Source of the DNA: Phycisphaerales bacterium
GTDB taxonomy: Bacteria > Planctomycetota > Phycisphaerae > Phycisphaerales > UBA1924
Length of the DNA stretch: 64,000 bases
Reading direction: 5' to 3'
Assembly (NCBI GenBank): GCA_035627955.1
Contig: DASPKU010000001.1
Coordinates: forward strand, 434,001 to 498,000
Positions 8,978 through 17,487 of the stretch are shown here, piece by piece; position 1 is the stretch's first letter; each line of letters begins with the position of its first letter. A program made the translations under genes and the position numbers. The notes beneath the pieces are model-generated. The model was not told the origin of the DNA, did not search any database, and saw only the letters and a list, made by a program, of their open reading frames with translations.

Positions 8978-9489
8978 GCCACCCCCTCGCAAGGTTCCGA
9001 CCTCAACTCTCCTGGGGCATTTTGGTCGAGTGCATCCTCGCCGGCGTGGTGTACGCCATTCTCCGGGCATCCTTCGAGTTCGCCGCACTCTCAAAGTTCC
9101 TGGAAACTACGGTGGACCTTTGGACCGCGCTGGTAGGGGTGCTGTTCGGAGGAGCACTTGCAGCATGGGCTGCGTTCGCTGCGGCAGTCGCGGGCCCTTT
9201 TGGCGAATACCTGGAGCACGAGGGCAAACTCCGTGCCTTCTCGACCGTCTTCCTCATAGCAGCGGCGGTTTTCTACGCCTCGACGGTCCTGCTCATCGTC
9301 GCCAAGGGCGTTGATGTCGCTTGGTTCAGGCACTGCGCGATTGTCGCCATTGTGTACTCCCTCGCGAACGGGATCACGTTGCTCACCAACTCGGCGCACG
9401 TCTTGGTGATGCACTCGGGATTCCAGCGCGAATACCGAGACGCAATGAGCCAGTTGGAGCGCGAAAAGAAGGACGGCCTGGGTCGTTGA
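8974..9489 (+). CDS. Four-helix membrane protein, second gene of the unknown pair
   Basis: 171 residues, starting at GTG 8974, which overlaps the previous stop (GTGA). There are four hydrophobic segments at about residues 13-32, 48-72, 88-110 and 122-145, with a charged C-terminal tail (FQREYRDAMSQLEREKKDG). No signal peptide or catalytic motif is visible. Coupling to a basic soluble protein inside an integrative element suggests a two-component function such as a sensor with a membrane effector, as in many antiphage or toxin pairs. The sequence itself does not prove this. Family unknown to me. Confidence 0.72.
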   Translation: MSHPLARFRPQLSWGILVECILAGVVYAILRASFEFAALSKFLETTVDLWTALVGVLFGGALAAWAAFAAAVAGPFGEYLEHEGKLRAFSTVFLIAAAVFYASTVLLIVAKGVDVAWFRHCAIVAIVYSLANGITLLTNSAHVLVMHSGFQREYRDAMSQLEREKKDGLGR

Positions 9490-9570
9490 GCAAAGTCGGA
9501 GTGTATCGATGACCTGTCCCCTCCCCTAGCCCGCGCACATGGAGCTGCTGGGGTGGAGGAGTTCACAGTC

Positions 9571-9774
9571 ATGCCCAGTAACGGCATTGCTGTCCCGTTC
9601 CCTGATAACCCTGGGACGAAGCCCAGCAATCCTGCCCAGCAACCGCGAGTTCCTGCCCAGTTCCCCGTCGTCACGGGGCGGGAATCGGCAGCCATGGGGC
9701 TGAAGGATGCGGTTGCGGGGCAGCGGCGGGGCCGTGATAGGCGGTTTCTGATGGATTCGGGGCAGAAGGGCTGA
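9571..9774 (+). CDS. Small hypothetical ORF, weakly supported
   Basis: 67 residues from ATG 9571, preceded by GGAGGAG nine bases upstream. The product is proline-rich at the start and basic at the end, with no recognisable domain. It lies between the membrane gene of the element and the next chromosomal-type gene, a likely place for the element's right boundary. The ribosome site argues for translation, but composition alone would not. Confidence 0.35.
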   Translation: MPSNGIAVPFPDNPGTKPSNPAQQPRVPAQFPVVTGRESAAMGLKDAVAGQRRGRDRRFLMDSGQKG

Positions 9775-9871
9775 AGCGGGTGGGCGTTCTGGACGACCTG
9801 TGAGGTGTAGCGCGGTGCGGCAGGCCCGGGCCGCACCGTCAGCAAGGACCCATTTGCAGGAGCACCACCCC

Positions 9872-10555
9872 ATGGCCACCGTCAACAACAACCCGATCCC
9901 GCGTTCGCCGCGGCCGGCCGTGCAGGCGTGGGGCAGGGCGCACGCACCGATCTTCGTGGGCCAGGCCGAGCAGCTGGGGTTGCCGGAGGAGCAGGCGGCA
10001 CTGTACAAGGCCGCGGTGGACGAGCTGGACGCGGCGGTGCGGGCCCAGGAGGCGGCCCGCAACGTGTACCGCACGGCGACCACCAACGCAGAGAAGGCAC
10101 TGGCCAGGCTGCTGGCGGTGCAGGGCGACACGGTGCGGATCATCCGCGCCTACGCCGAGAGCACGGACAACCCGCAGGCGGTGTACTCGGCCGGGCAGCT
10201 GCCCCCGATCGCCACGCCCACGAAGATGGCCGAACCCGCGCAGCCGCGGAGCGTGACGGCGTCTCTGGTCGCCACGAGCGGCGCCATCGAGCTGCGCTGG
10301 AAGGCCAAAAACCCCGAGGGCAGCAGCGGGACCAGCTACATCGTGCGCCGCCGCCTCCCCGGCGAGGCCGCCTTCACCATCGTGGGCATCACCGGCAAGA
10401 AGCGCTACACCGACAGCACGCTCCCCGCGGGCCACGGGCGGATGGAGTACACGATCCAGGGCCAACGGAGCGACCTGTCGGGGCCAGTGTCGGCGTTGAT
10501 GACGGTGAGCTTCGGGGCGGTCGAGGCTTCCAGAGCAACCCGGCTCGCGGCGTAA
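9872..10555 (+). CDS. Hypothetical protein with helical N-terminus and fibronectin III-like domain
   Basis: 227 residues from ATG 9872, with AGGAG about nine bases upstream; the longer frame from 9800 is not needed. Residues about 40-95 are a long alanine-rich helical stretch (ALYKAAVDELDAAVRAQEAA). Residues about 130-215 look like a fibronectin type III fold: RSVTASLVATSGAIELRWKA, then SYIVRRRL, a YTDSTLPAG turn and MEYTIQGQRSDLSG. No signal peptide is seen. Similar small helical plus FN3 proteins occur repeatedly in planctomycete genomes, where their role is unknown. I would not assign a function. Confidence 0.7.
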   Translation: MATVNNNPIPRSPRPAVQAWGRAHAPIFVGQAEQLGLPEEQAALYKAAVDELDAAVRAQEAARNVYRTATTNAEKALARLLAVQGDTVRIIRAYAESTDNPQAVYSAGQLPPIATPTKMAEPAQPRSVTASLVATSGAIELRWKAKNPEGSSGTSYIVRRRLPGEAAFTIVGITGKKRYTDSTLPAGHGRMEYTIQGQRSDLSGPVSALMTVSFGAVEASRATRLAA

Positions 10556-10579
10556 GGACTGACGGTAGCATGCGGGCCG

Positions 10580-11308
10580 ATGCCCCCCAACACCCTGCAA
10601 CTCGCGGCGGACCGGCTCGGGAACTCGCTGAGGCTCTACGCAGAGTCCTCCCTCACCACGCCCGCGCTGGCCAAGGTCGATCTCGAAGAGGCGGTTGACA
10701 ACCACGACCGGGCGTTCGACGGCGTGCTCGGGGCGATGGCGTCTGCGCACGACGCCCTGGGGACCTCCACTCCCAAGGTGCTCAACTTCTACGCGTTCGG
10801 GGACACCACGGCGGTGCTCCTGGTGCGGAACGCCCGTCATCACAACACCGGCGGGCTCTTCCAGAGCTGGAACGCGCTGATGCTCAAGCACGGCGGCCTC
10901 AAGCAGCGCGCAGGGGCTGAGTTCCTGATGGTGGACTACACGCTGCTCGCCGGTGAGGGCACGGTGTCGAGGTACTACCTTCTATGGGATGACTTCAGGG
11001 CGGTGCTCGCCGACCCGACCGCGCGCATCCGCGACCGGGGGGCGTCAGCTGTACTCCTGGATCAGGAGTGCGGCTTCGACGCCATCAGAGTGAAGGCGGC
11101 GGCCGAGGGCTACCCCGCCAATCAGGTGTTCGTCAACCTGGTGCCGATCATCATGAACGCAGCGACGCGGGTGTTTGCAGCGGTGGCAACCTCCGGGACA
11201 TCAATCGTCGGGTTTGACTCGGGGGTGTATTCGCGGCACTTCGCGTCAGGCCCGCTGGCGGACCTTCGGAAACCCACGTTCACGAAACTCCGCGCACCTC
11301 TGGCTTAG
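10580..11308 (+). CDS. Hypothetical protein
   Basis: 242 residues from ATG 10580, 24 bases after the FN3-like gene and on the same strand, so possibly cotranscribed. Composition and codon use are those of a real gene. It contains a central segment DYTLLAGEGTVSRYYLLWDDF and a C-terminal stretch rich in small residues. No signal peptide, membrane helix or catalytic motif is recognised, and I cannot place it in a family. Confidence 0.6.
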   Translation: MPPNTLQLAADRLGNSLRLYAESSLTTPALAKVDLEEAVDNHDRAFDGVLGAMASAHDALGTSTPKVLNFYAFGDTTAVLLVRNARHHNTGGLFQSWNALMLKHGGLKQRAGAEFLMVDYTLLAGEGTVSRYYLLWDDFRAVLADPTARIRDRGASAVLLDQECGFDAIRVKAAAEGYPANQVFVNLVPIIMNAATRVFAAVATSGTSIVGFDSGVYSRHFASGPLADLRKPTFTKLRAPLA

Positions 11309-11510
11309 CGGGCTTATCGGAAGGCGCCAATGGCCTAGTCCTGGATGAACTGCTCGGCCATGCCGCAAGGGGCCTTTGGTTGCCGGGTGGACCAGCCGTT
11401 CACCTCCCACTCGCGGGGGTGTGGTACGCTGGTTCCGGCCGTCGTTGGCCCGCGGCTGCCGGCCATTTCAAAAAGCCGCTTCTCCCAAGGCAGTCAACAG
11501 AGGACCCACC

Positions 11511-12434
11511 ATGAACACCCGCGTGCTCGGCCTTCTCGCCCTGGTACTCGGTTCGTTCGCCGCGACGGCCTCCGCTCAAACCGGCGCCTGCTGCCTCATG
11601 AGCGGCGGCGTGCTCCAGTGCGTGCAGACCACGCACAGCAACTGCGCCGCCCACGGCGGCACTTTCCAGGGGTCCGGCACCGCCTGCCACAGCAACACCT
11701 GCGTGCCGCCCGCCAACGGGGCCTGCTGCCTGCCCAACCACACCTGCGTGCAGACGACGCACACCGGCTGCGCCAGCCACGGCGGCGTGTTCGATGGCGC
11801 GGGCTCCTCGTGCGCGGCCGCGTGCCCGCCGCCTCCCGCCACCGGCGCGTGCTGCGTGGGCACTACCTGCTCCGTCCGCACGCACGCGGAGTGCGGGCAC
11901 CTGGGCGGGGTCTACCACGGCGACCACACCGCCTGCACCGCGACCACTTGCCAGCCGCCAGCCCTGACGGGCGCCTGCTGCATCATCGGCGGCGGGGTCG
12001 CGGCCTGCCATCAGCTCGATGCCGCGGCGTGCGCCGCCCACGGGGGCACGTTCTCGGGCGCGGGCACGTCGTGCGCCCATGTCCAGTGCGTTCCGCCGGC
12101 GCCGCACACGGGCGCGTGCTGCATCAACGACCACTGCTTCCTGATGACCGCGGCAGACTGCCACGCCCACTCGGGGGCGTACGGCGGGGACGGCAGCGAC
12201 TGCCAGCACACTCATTGCGGCGAGCCCCGTGGCGGGGTGGGCTGCACCGCCGACTTTAACGGCGACGGGGACATCGGCACCGACCAGGACATCGAGGCGT
12301 TCTTCGCCTGCCTGGGCGGGACCTGCTGCCAGACGTGCTTCGCGCGGGGCTCGGACTTCAACGGCGATGGTGACTACGGCACCGACCAGGACATCGAGAG
12401 CTTCTTCCGCGTGCTTGGAGGCGGGAACTGCTGA
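11511..12434 (+). CDS. Secreted Cys-rich repeat protein with GC-type dockerin tail
   Basis: 307 residues from ATG 11511, giving a clear signal peptide (MNTRVLGLLALVLGSFAATASAQ). Residues about 24-240 are five tandem repeats of 42-46 residues, each opening with (T/N)GACC and carrying six cysteines in the order CC...C...C...C...C, plus an H-G-G segment. The tail holds two Ca-loop-like units, DFNGDGDIGTDQDIEAFF and DFNGDGDYGTDQDIESFF, and ends GGGNC. This paired tail is the GC-type dockerin of Phycisphaerae secreted proteins, thought to sort or anchor them. The cysteines suggest disulphide-rich modules outside the cytoplasm. Function is unknown. Confidence 0.88.
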   Translation: MNTRVLGLLALVLGSFAATASAQTGACCLMSGGVLQCVQTTHSNCAAHGGTFQGSGTACHSNTCVPPANGACCLPNHTCVQTTHTGCASHGGVFDGAGSSCAAACPPPPATGACCVGTTCSVRTHAECGHLGGVYHGDHTACTATTCQPPALTGACCIIGGGVAACHQLDAAACAAHGGTFSGAGTSCAHVQCVPPAPHTGACCINDHCFLMTAADCHAHSGAYGGDGSDCQHTHCGEPRGGVGCTADFNGDGDIGTDQDIEAFFACLGGTCCQTCFARGSDFNGDGDYGTDQDIESFFRVLGGGNC

Positions 12435-12524
12435 GAACGCAAGGGTGACGACCGGGCGGGCGGGTGCTGCGGCGTGCTCGTCTCTCTGAGCAGCAAGGTC
12501 GGCCGCAAACCGGGGGGTCTGACG

Positions 12525-12749
12525 ATGGGCTGCAAGTGCAAGAGCGTGGCGGTAATGGCCCTGGGCGCAGTGGGGCTGATCGGGGCGGGTGCGGTGGTGG
12601 GCCTCGCGGGCGGGTGCTCGTCGGCCAGCTCACGCTCGGAGATGGGCGCCGTCAACGATGAGCGGCCCGACTGCCCGGGCAAGATCGTGTGCCCGCTGAC
12701 GGGCGAGACGATCTGCGCCGACCAGTGCCCGGCGAGAAAGGCGAACTGA
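12525..12749 (+). CDS. Small putative lipoprotein with Cys-rich tail
   Basis: 74 residues from ATG 12525, eight bases after a GGGGGG stretch. A hydrophobic segment (VAVMALGAVGLIGAGAVVGL) ends in AGGC, a plausible lipobox. The mature tail has four cysteines in DCPGKIVCPLTGETICADQC, a spacing that could bind metal or form disulphides. It follows the dockerin protein by 90 bases on the same strand. Function unknown. Confidence 0.6.
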   Translation: MGCKCKSVAVMALGAVGLIGAGAVVGLAGGCSSASSRSEMGAVNDERPDCPGKIVCPLTGETICADQCPARKAN

Positions 12750-12770
12750 TCGCAAGATGCGGGGGGGGCG

Positions 12771-13223
12771 TTAGTCCTCGAGACGCTCCCAGGTAAGCCG
12801 AATCACCCAGCCGCCCATGCTTTCGGTCATGGGCAGCAACCCGGACGCCTCCACGGCCGGGGCAAAGGTGTCGGGGTCGTCCACATCAAGGCACTCGTGA
12901 TTGCCGGCGCGTAGGGCGCCGCTTGCCGCGTCGGAGGGGCGTGTGAACTCGAGCTCGACTTGCCAGAGGTCGCACTCTGAGTCGTCCCGCCATGGCTCAT
13001 TGACCCACCAGTTGGCGCAGCGGAACGAGACATAGAACCGCCGCCCATCAGGTTCGTCCTGCGTACCCCAGTCGAAGAACAGCTCTCCTGCCCGCAGGGC
13101 CTTCGCTGCCGGGACGCAGGTGTCTCGGAACGTGGGCCAGGCGGTCGCGGGTGAGGAGCCCGCCGCCGGCCCCGCATCTGTGAGGGCTCTCTGGAGAGCG
13201 GCATGGAGGTCCTGAGGTTTCAT
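12771..13223 (-). CDS. Hypothetical protein downstream of PHP phosphoesterase
   Basis: 150 residues from the ATG at 13223, whose ATGA overlaps the stop of the PHP gene, so the two are coupled; the longer frame upstream is antisense to PHP coding. The protein has a helical start (LHAALQRALTDAG) and then a mixed beta region rich in W and acidic residues (ELFFDWGTQDEPDGRRFYVS, SECDLWQVELEF). No family recognised and no export signal. Confidence 0.65.
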   Translation of the reverse strand: MKPQDLHAALQRALTDAGPAAGSSPATAWPTFRDTCVPAAKALRAGELFFDWGTQDEPDGRRFYVSFRCANWWVNEPWRDDSECDLWQVELEFTRPSDAASGALRAGNHECLDVDDPDTFAPAVEASGLLPMTESMGGWVIRLTWERLED

Positions 13224-14149
13224 GACTCGCTCGAAGTTGTTGCTGATCGAAGTGCATCCAAGGCACTCGCCCAAGTAGCGGGGACCTGTTGCGATCCCAG
13301 TCGCACCTTGGGCTTGTTGCTGCCGTGGTAGTCGCTGCCGCCACTGGTCAGCACATTCCGCTCTCTCGCGAGCACGGTGTACTTGGCCGTCAGCTCGGGC
13401 GTGTGATCGGAGTGCAGAACCTCGAGGGAGTCCAGGCCCATGTCGCGGAGGCGGGTTACGGCGGTGCGGAGTTCGGCGTCGGTGCCGCATTTGAGCTGCA
13501 CCGGGTGCGCAAGCACGGCGACGCCGCCCGCGGCGTGGATGGTCGTGATGGCCTCACGCGGGTGGACGAACTCTCGCGGCGGGTTGGCAGGGCCGTGGGT
13601 GCCGATGTACTTCTGGAACGCTTCGGCGATCGACGCCACGTAGCTGTGGGCGAGGAGCGCAGCGGCGACGTGCATGCGGCCGATGACCTGCCCGCCCGAA
13701 AGGGCGGCGACCTCCTCCATGGTGACGGGCATGCCGAGGGCTGCCAGGGCGGCGAGCATGCGGGGAACGTGCTCGTTGCGGCGGTCGCGCTGCTGCTGGC
13801 AAAGCGTGAGCAGGCCGGGGTCGTTATGGCGGATGAAGAGGCCCAGGATGTGGAGGACGCCATCGGACTCGCCCGGCGGCGAATCGAGAATCGCGTCGAT
13901 GTCGCACGAGAGCTCGGTTCCGGGGACGAACTCGATGCCGAGGGCGGCGCAGGCGGCGGCGCACTCCGCGAGGCCGGCGGTGGTGTCGTGGTCGGTGAGG
14001 GCGAGGGTGCGCAGGCCGACGCGGTTAGCCTCATGGGCGAGCTGGGTAGGGGTGTCGGTGCCATCGGAGGCAGTGGAATGGGCGTGCAGGTCGCAGTAGC
14101 CCTCGAGGGGTGCGGACGGGTCGGGCACGGCGGAGGTGGTGGTTTGCAT
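13220..14149 (-). CDS. PHP-domain phosphoesterase (RNase AM/TrpH-like)
   Basis: 309 residues from ATG 14149. The PHP metal motifs are present: DLHAHSTASDGT near the N-terminus, LTDHDTTAG, the glutamate in GTELSC, AHPVQL and the final GSDYHG. Length and order match the YciV/TrpH group, known in Escherichia coli as the 5'-3' exoribonuclease RNase AM that trims rRNA 5' ends and degrades short oligonucleotides. The insert between about residues 100 and 190 is the usual family cap. Trinuclear metal binding is expected from the conserved residues. It is coupled to the small hypothetical gene downstream. The precise substrate in this organism is inferred. Confidence 0.85.
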   Translation of the reverse strand: MQTTTSAVPDPSAPLEGYCDLHAHSTASDGTDTPTQLAHEANRVGLRTLALTDHDTTAGLAECAAACAALGIEFVPGTELSCDIDAILDSPPGESDGVLHILGLFIRHNDPGLLTLCQQQRDRRNEHVPRMLAALAALGMPVTMEEVAALSGGQVIGRMHVAAALLAHSYVASIAEAFQKYIGTHGPANPPREFVHPREAITTIHAAGGVAVLAHPVQLKCGTDAELRTAVTRLRDMGLDSLEVLHSDHTPELTAKYTVLARERNVLTSGGSDYHGSNKPKVRLGSQQVPATWASALDALRSATTSSES

Positions 14150-14232
14150 GACGCAGGCTAGGAGCAAAGGGCAGCTCTCTCCAATGGGTGACAGCAGTAC
14201 GTCAGTCTACGTTTCTCGACAGTGTCGAAGCG

Positions 14233-14260
14233 TTGACTTATGAGAATCACTGTGTAGACT
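14233..14260 (+). promoter_or_regulatory. Sigma-70-like promoter of the three-gene cassette
   Basis: TTGACT at 14233-14238, a 16-base spacer, then TAGACT at 14255-14260. The predicted transcript start would fall at about 14266, just before GGAGG (14267-14271) and GTG 14277, which favours that GTG over ATG 14265 as the first start codon. The local sequence is A/T-richer than its surroundings. Confidence 0.5.
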
Positions 14261-14276
14261 GGCGATGGAGGTGCCA

Positions 14277-15305
14277 GTGCAAAGCACGCTGAACCCTGCC
14301 GTCCTCCCCCTCCCCGAAACCCTCAACTCGGCCGACCAGAAGCCCCGCTGGCAAGCCCTGCGGCGGCTGCCCGACGGCCCGCTCGACCTCGTCGGGGACA
14401 TCCACGGCGAGATCGACGCCCTCCGCGCCCTGATGCGGCTCCTCGGCTACGACGGGGATGGTGGGCACCCGGAGGGCCGGACGCTGGTCTTCCTGGGCGA
14501 CCTGATTGATCGCGGGACGGACAGCGCGGCGGTGGTGCGGCTGGTCCAGAAGCTGGTTCAGACAGGCCGGGCCTGCGCGGTGATGGGGAACCATGACCTC
14601 AACGCGGTCGCGGGGGCACGCCGGGACAACAACGGTTGGATCTTCGGCCACAAACCCCTGCGGCCGGGAGAGCGGCCCGCCACCGCAGCGGAACGAGAAG
14701 AGGTCCTGAGCTTCCTCGCAACCCTGCCCCTCGCGATGGAGCGGGAAGACCTGCGGGTGGTGCACGCACACTGGGATGACGCGGGGCTCGCGATGCTCGC
14801 GGGCGAAAGCGGTCCAGCCGAGGCGCTCGCCCGCCACGCGGCCCGGGTGAAGCAGGAACTCGGGGACGAGCCGAACGAAGTAGTGCGAGGGCTGGCAAAG
14901 CAGAACCGTAACCCGATGAAGCTGATCACATCGGGCCCGGAGGTGGCGGCGCCCAACCCCCACTACGCCGGCGGGCAGTGGCGCAACGAGCAGCGCAACC
15001 CCTGGTGGGAGCGGTACGACGGCGAGAAGTGGGTGGTCTTCGGGCACTACTGGCGCCTGCCGGTCACCGGAATCCAGCAGGACGATGGTCTGCTCTCGAA
15101 GTACGCGGTGAATGAAGCCCTCGGGAACGGCCGCGCGATGTGCATCGACTACTCGGTGGGCGGGAGCTGGTGGGACCGCAGCGAGGGGCGGTTCGCGGGG
15201 CCCTTCGTCGGGCGGCTGGCCGCAATGCGGTGGCCGGAGCGCGAGCTGGTCTTCGACGACGGCGAGCGGATGCCGGTGGTCCCGCCTGCGGGGAGCCGGG
15301 GATGA
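14277..15305 (+). CDS. Calcineurin-like metallophosphatase (PrpE/ApaH-like)
   Basis: 342 residues from GTG 14277, chosen for GGAGG five bases upstream; ATG 14265 is an alternative but would be nearly leaderless. The metal-site motifs are complete: GDIHGEIDAL, GDLIDRG, GNHD, the histidine of VVHAHWDD and VFGHY. This matches symmetric dinucleotide phosphatases and PrpE/PNKP-type protein or polynucleotide phosphatases, cytoplasmic enzymes needing two metal ions. The substrate cannot be read from sequence. Its stop overlaps the next start (ATGA), and that gene overlaps the third in the same way, so the three proteins are probably made in fixed ratio. A DNA-end or nucleotide substrate is plausible given the recombinase partner. 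Confidence 0.85.
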   Translation: MQSTLNPAVLPLPETLNSADQKPRWQALRRLPDGPLDLVGDIHGEIDALRALMRLLGYDGDGGHPEGRTLVFLGDLIDRGTDSAAVVRLVQKLVQTGRACAVMGNHDLNAVAGARRDNNGWIFGHKPLRPGERPATAAEREEVLSFLATLPLAMEREDLRVVHAHWDDAGLAMLAGESGPAEALARHAARVKQELGDEPNEVVRGLAKQNRNPMKLITSGPEVAAPNPHYAGGQWRNEQRNPWWERYDGEKWVVFGHYWRLPVTGIQQDDGLLSKYAVNEALGNGRAMCIDYSVGGSWWDRSEGRFAGPFVGRLAAMRWPERELVFDDGERMPVVPPAGSRG

Positions 15306-16267
15306 GCCCGCGCCCGCAGCAGAATCCTTGGCTCGACCCCGAGCGCACGATGGCTGGCTCCCCTGCGGCCAAGTACCTCTCCAGCCTGGGCAAGGGGTCA
15401 CGCCGCACGGTGCAGGAATCGCTCGCACGCCTGGCCGCGATGCTGACAGGCATCGAGAAGGTGGACCCGTTCAAGGTGCGGTGGGAGCGGCTGCGGCGCG
15501 AGCAGACGGTGAAGCTCCGGGCGGAGCTGATGGAGCAGCTGGCACCAGCCACGGCGAACAAGGTTCTGTCGGTCCTGCGGGGCGTGCTGCGGACCTGCCG
15601 CGACATGGGGCTGCTGGGAGAGGGCGAGTTTCAAACCGCCGCCAGCTTGGAGAGGGTGAAGCCGAAGCCGCCCGCGGAGGCGGTGCCGGTGAGTGAGGCC
15701 GTGCTGCGGGTGATGTTCAAGGCGTGTCTCGACGACAGAACGGCCTCGGGACGGCGCGACGCGGCCCTGCTGGCGCTGTTCGCGTCGACAGGGCTGCGGC
15801 GGGCGGAGGCCGTTGCGCTTGACGTCGGCGACTACGACCCACGAAGCGGCCAACTGCACATCCGTGGCGAGCGCCCCGAGTACGACCGGCTGGCGGTACT
15901 GGGCAAGCCGGCACGGCAGGCGATGGCAGACTGGCTCGAGGTGCGCTCGCGCGAGCCGGGCCCCCTACTGCTGCCGGTGGACCGCGGCGGCCTGATCCGC
16001 TTCCGCCGCATGACCGACCAGGCCATGTACGACATCGGCGGCCGTATCGCGGCACGAGCCGGGGTGCCGAACGTGACGCTGCGGGACATCAGACGTGCGT
16101 ACGTCATGAGCCTGATCCGCGCCGGGAAGGAACTCGCGGAGGTTCAGTACCTTGCCGGGCACGCGAGCTGGCTGACCACTGCCAGCTACCAGCAGCTTGG
16201 TGCAGAGAAGAAGCACCCGACCTACAACGTGGCGAACCTGCCTTATCAACCCAGGAGCACACCATGA
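15302..16267 (+). CDS. Tyrosine recombinase with atypical HxxR box
   Basis: 321 residues from ATG 15302 (ATGA overlap with the phosphatase gene). The N-terminal core-binding half spans about 25-110 (YLSSLGKGSRRTVQESLARL). The catalytic half has the first arginine in STGLRRAEAVAL, the box VTLRDIRRAYVMS where the usual HxLR histidine is an arginine, the second histidine in LAGHASWLTT and the tyrosine nucleophile in ASYQQL. The beta-hairpin lysine is not obvious (RGERPEYDRL). Strand exchange is still possible because both arginines and the tyrosine are kept. Location inside a cassette rather than at an element end suggests a function other than simple integration. The phosphatase lies upstream and an unknown protein downstream, both overlapping. 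Confidence 0.85.
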   Translation: MSPRPQQNPWLDPERTMAGSPAAKYLSSLGKGSRRTVQESLARLAAMLTGIEKVDPFKVRWERLRREQTVKLRAELMEQLAPATANKVLSVLRGVLRTCRDMGLLGEGEFQTAASLERVKPKPPAEAVPVSEAVLRVMFKACLDDRTASGRRDAALLALFASTGLRRAEAVALDVGDYDPRSGQLHIRGERPEYDRLAVLGKPARQAMADWLEVRSREPGPLLLPVDRGGLIRFRRMTDQAMYDIGGRIAARAGVPNVTLRDIRRAYVMSLIRAGKELAEVQYLAGHASWLTTASYQQLGAEKKHPTYNVANLPYQPRSTP

Positions 16268-17487
16268 ACGAAGCCGGGCATGCGATGGTGGTGGCGGACG
16301 ACGACGTGATCGCGGGGATGATTACGCGGGCAAGGCGGCGCGTGATCGTGGTGGCGCCGGGGTTGAGCGAGGACCTCGCAGAGGACCCCGCTGAGTGCTG
16401 GCTGCTACTCGGCCGGGATGCGGTCTCGATCACACTCGATGTCGACCCCGAGGTGTGCCGCCTCGGGTACGGCGACATTAAGGCAGTGCGACTGCTCCAG
16501 ACTACCGCCGCGAGGCTCGGGGCAACGCTGAACACGCACGCGGGCATCCGCATCGGCGTAGTGATTGCGGACGACGAGACGCTGATCTTCGCCCCCACGC
16601 CTCTGAATGTCGAAGCCGCGCCGGCCAGCAACGCGGCCACTTTGAAGCCCAACGCCATCCGCGTGGGCTCGCCACCCCCGGAACTCCAGCGGGACCTTGG
16701 CGCCGGCCCCAACGGCGTGCGTGAGCAGATCGTGGGCCTGGACCCCGTGGACAGGCACGTCCTCCAAGCGGTCGAGGCGGATCTTGAGCGACTCCCCCCG
16801 GCCCCCGTCGATCTCTCGCGCATGCTCCGCGTTTACACCGCACGGATCGAGTTCGTGGAGCTGAGGCTGCTGGGCTGCATGACCTCACGCAAGACCATCA
16901 AGATCCCCGCCGACCTCGTCGGGATTCCCGACGAGAAAACGGGCAATCTCCTGGAGAGCACGTTCCGGCTGATCGACGAGGCCGACGCCGGCGTTTGGGG
17001 GACCGAACTGACCCGTATCCGCGACTTCATCGTCGCCCGCTTCCTGGTTCACCTGCCCACCTACGGCTACATCCTGCGGCTGGCGGATAAGCCAAAGTTC
17101 GAGCTCGCGGTGCGGACCCTGGTCAAGATGCTCAACCGGGCCCGCCGCCGCAAGGGCGGGCACCTCCAAGCCGCGATGAACCGGCGGCTCGAGGTGCTGC
17201 ACGCGGCACTCCTCCCCGCCGTGAGCGCCCACCCCCCGGAGCGCTGGTACGTAACTGCGACTCACTCGGACATCCCCGAACTCCTGCGCGAAGAACTGCA
17301 CGAGCTCGCAGGGACGGCGGAGGAGATGCTAGAGGGAGCCCGGGTCGAACTGCGGTACAAGGGGGTGACCTACGAGACCCTCACCGATGAGGGGTTCTTC
17401 GCGCTGGTGAGCCAGCGACTCTCTGATATGCCCGTGCTGCTCGACGAGAGAGAGGCCGTCGCGGTCACCGGTCGAGCCTCAAGCTGA
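16264..17487 (+). CDS. Unknown protein, possible degenerate PLD-fold domain; third cassette gene
   Basis: 407 residues from ATG 16264, overlapping the recombinase stop (ATGA). The first 125 residues alternate strands and helices: RRVIVVAPGL, CWLLLGRD, VSITLDVDPEVCRLGYGD, and IRIGVVIADDETLIFAPTPL. This resembles phospholipase D-like domains that detect or process phosphodiesters, but no HKD motif is seen, so any activity is uncertain. The rest is helical and charged (LVKMLNRARRRKGGHLQAAM), with no membrane segment. It may be the sensor or adaptor of the cassette. I do not recognise a named family. Confidence 0.7.
   Translation: MNEAGHAMVVADDDVIAGMITRARRRVIVVAPGLSEDLAEDPAECWLLLGRDAVSITLDVDPEVCRLGYGDIKAVRLLQTTAARLGATLNTHAGIRIGVVIADDETLIFAPTPLNVEAAPASNAATLKPNAIRVGSPPPELQRDLGAGPNGVREQIVGLDPVDRHVLQAVEADLERLPPAPVDLSRMLRVYTARIEFVELRLLGCMTSRKTIKIPADLVGIPDEKTGNLLESTFRLIDEADAGVWGTELTRIRDFIVARFLVHLPTYGYILRLADKPKFELAVRTLVKMLNRARRRKGGHLQAAMNRRLEVLHAALLPAVSAHPPERWYVTATHSDIPELLREELHELAGTAEEMLEGARVELRYKGVTYETLTDEGFFALVSQRLSDMPVLLDEREAVAVTGRASS

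Noticed and set aside
9839-10891. 350-residue reverse ORF
   Set aside because: Shadow of two forward genes with proper starts and ribosome sites.
11511-12434. Tandem Cys repeats considered as a CRISPR-like or DNA repeat array
   Set aside because: They are protein-level repeats in one frame with a signal peptide; the DNA repeat is imperfect and lacks spacers.
14247-15428. 393-residue reverse ORF
   Set aside because: Antisense to the metallophosphatase, whose metal motifs are complete.
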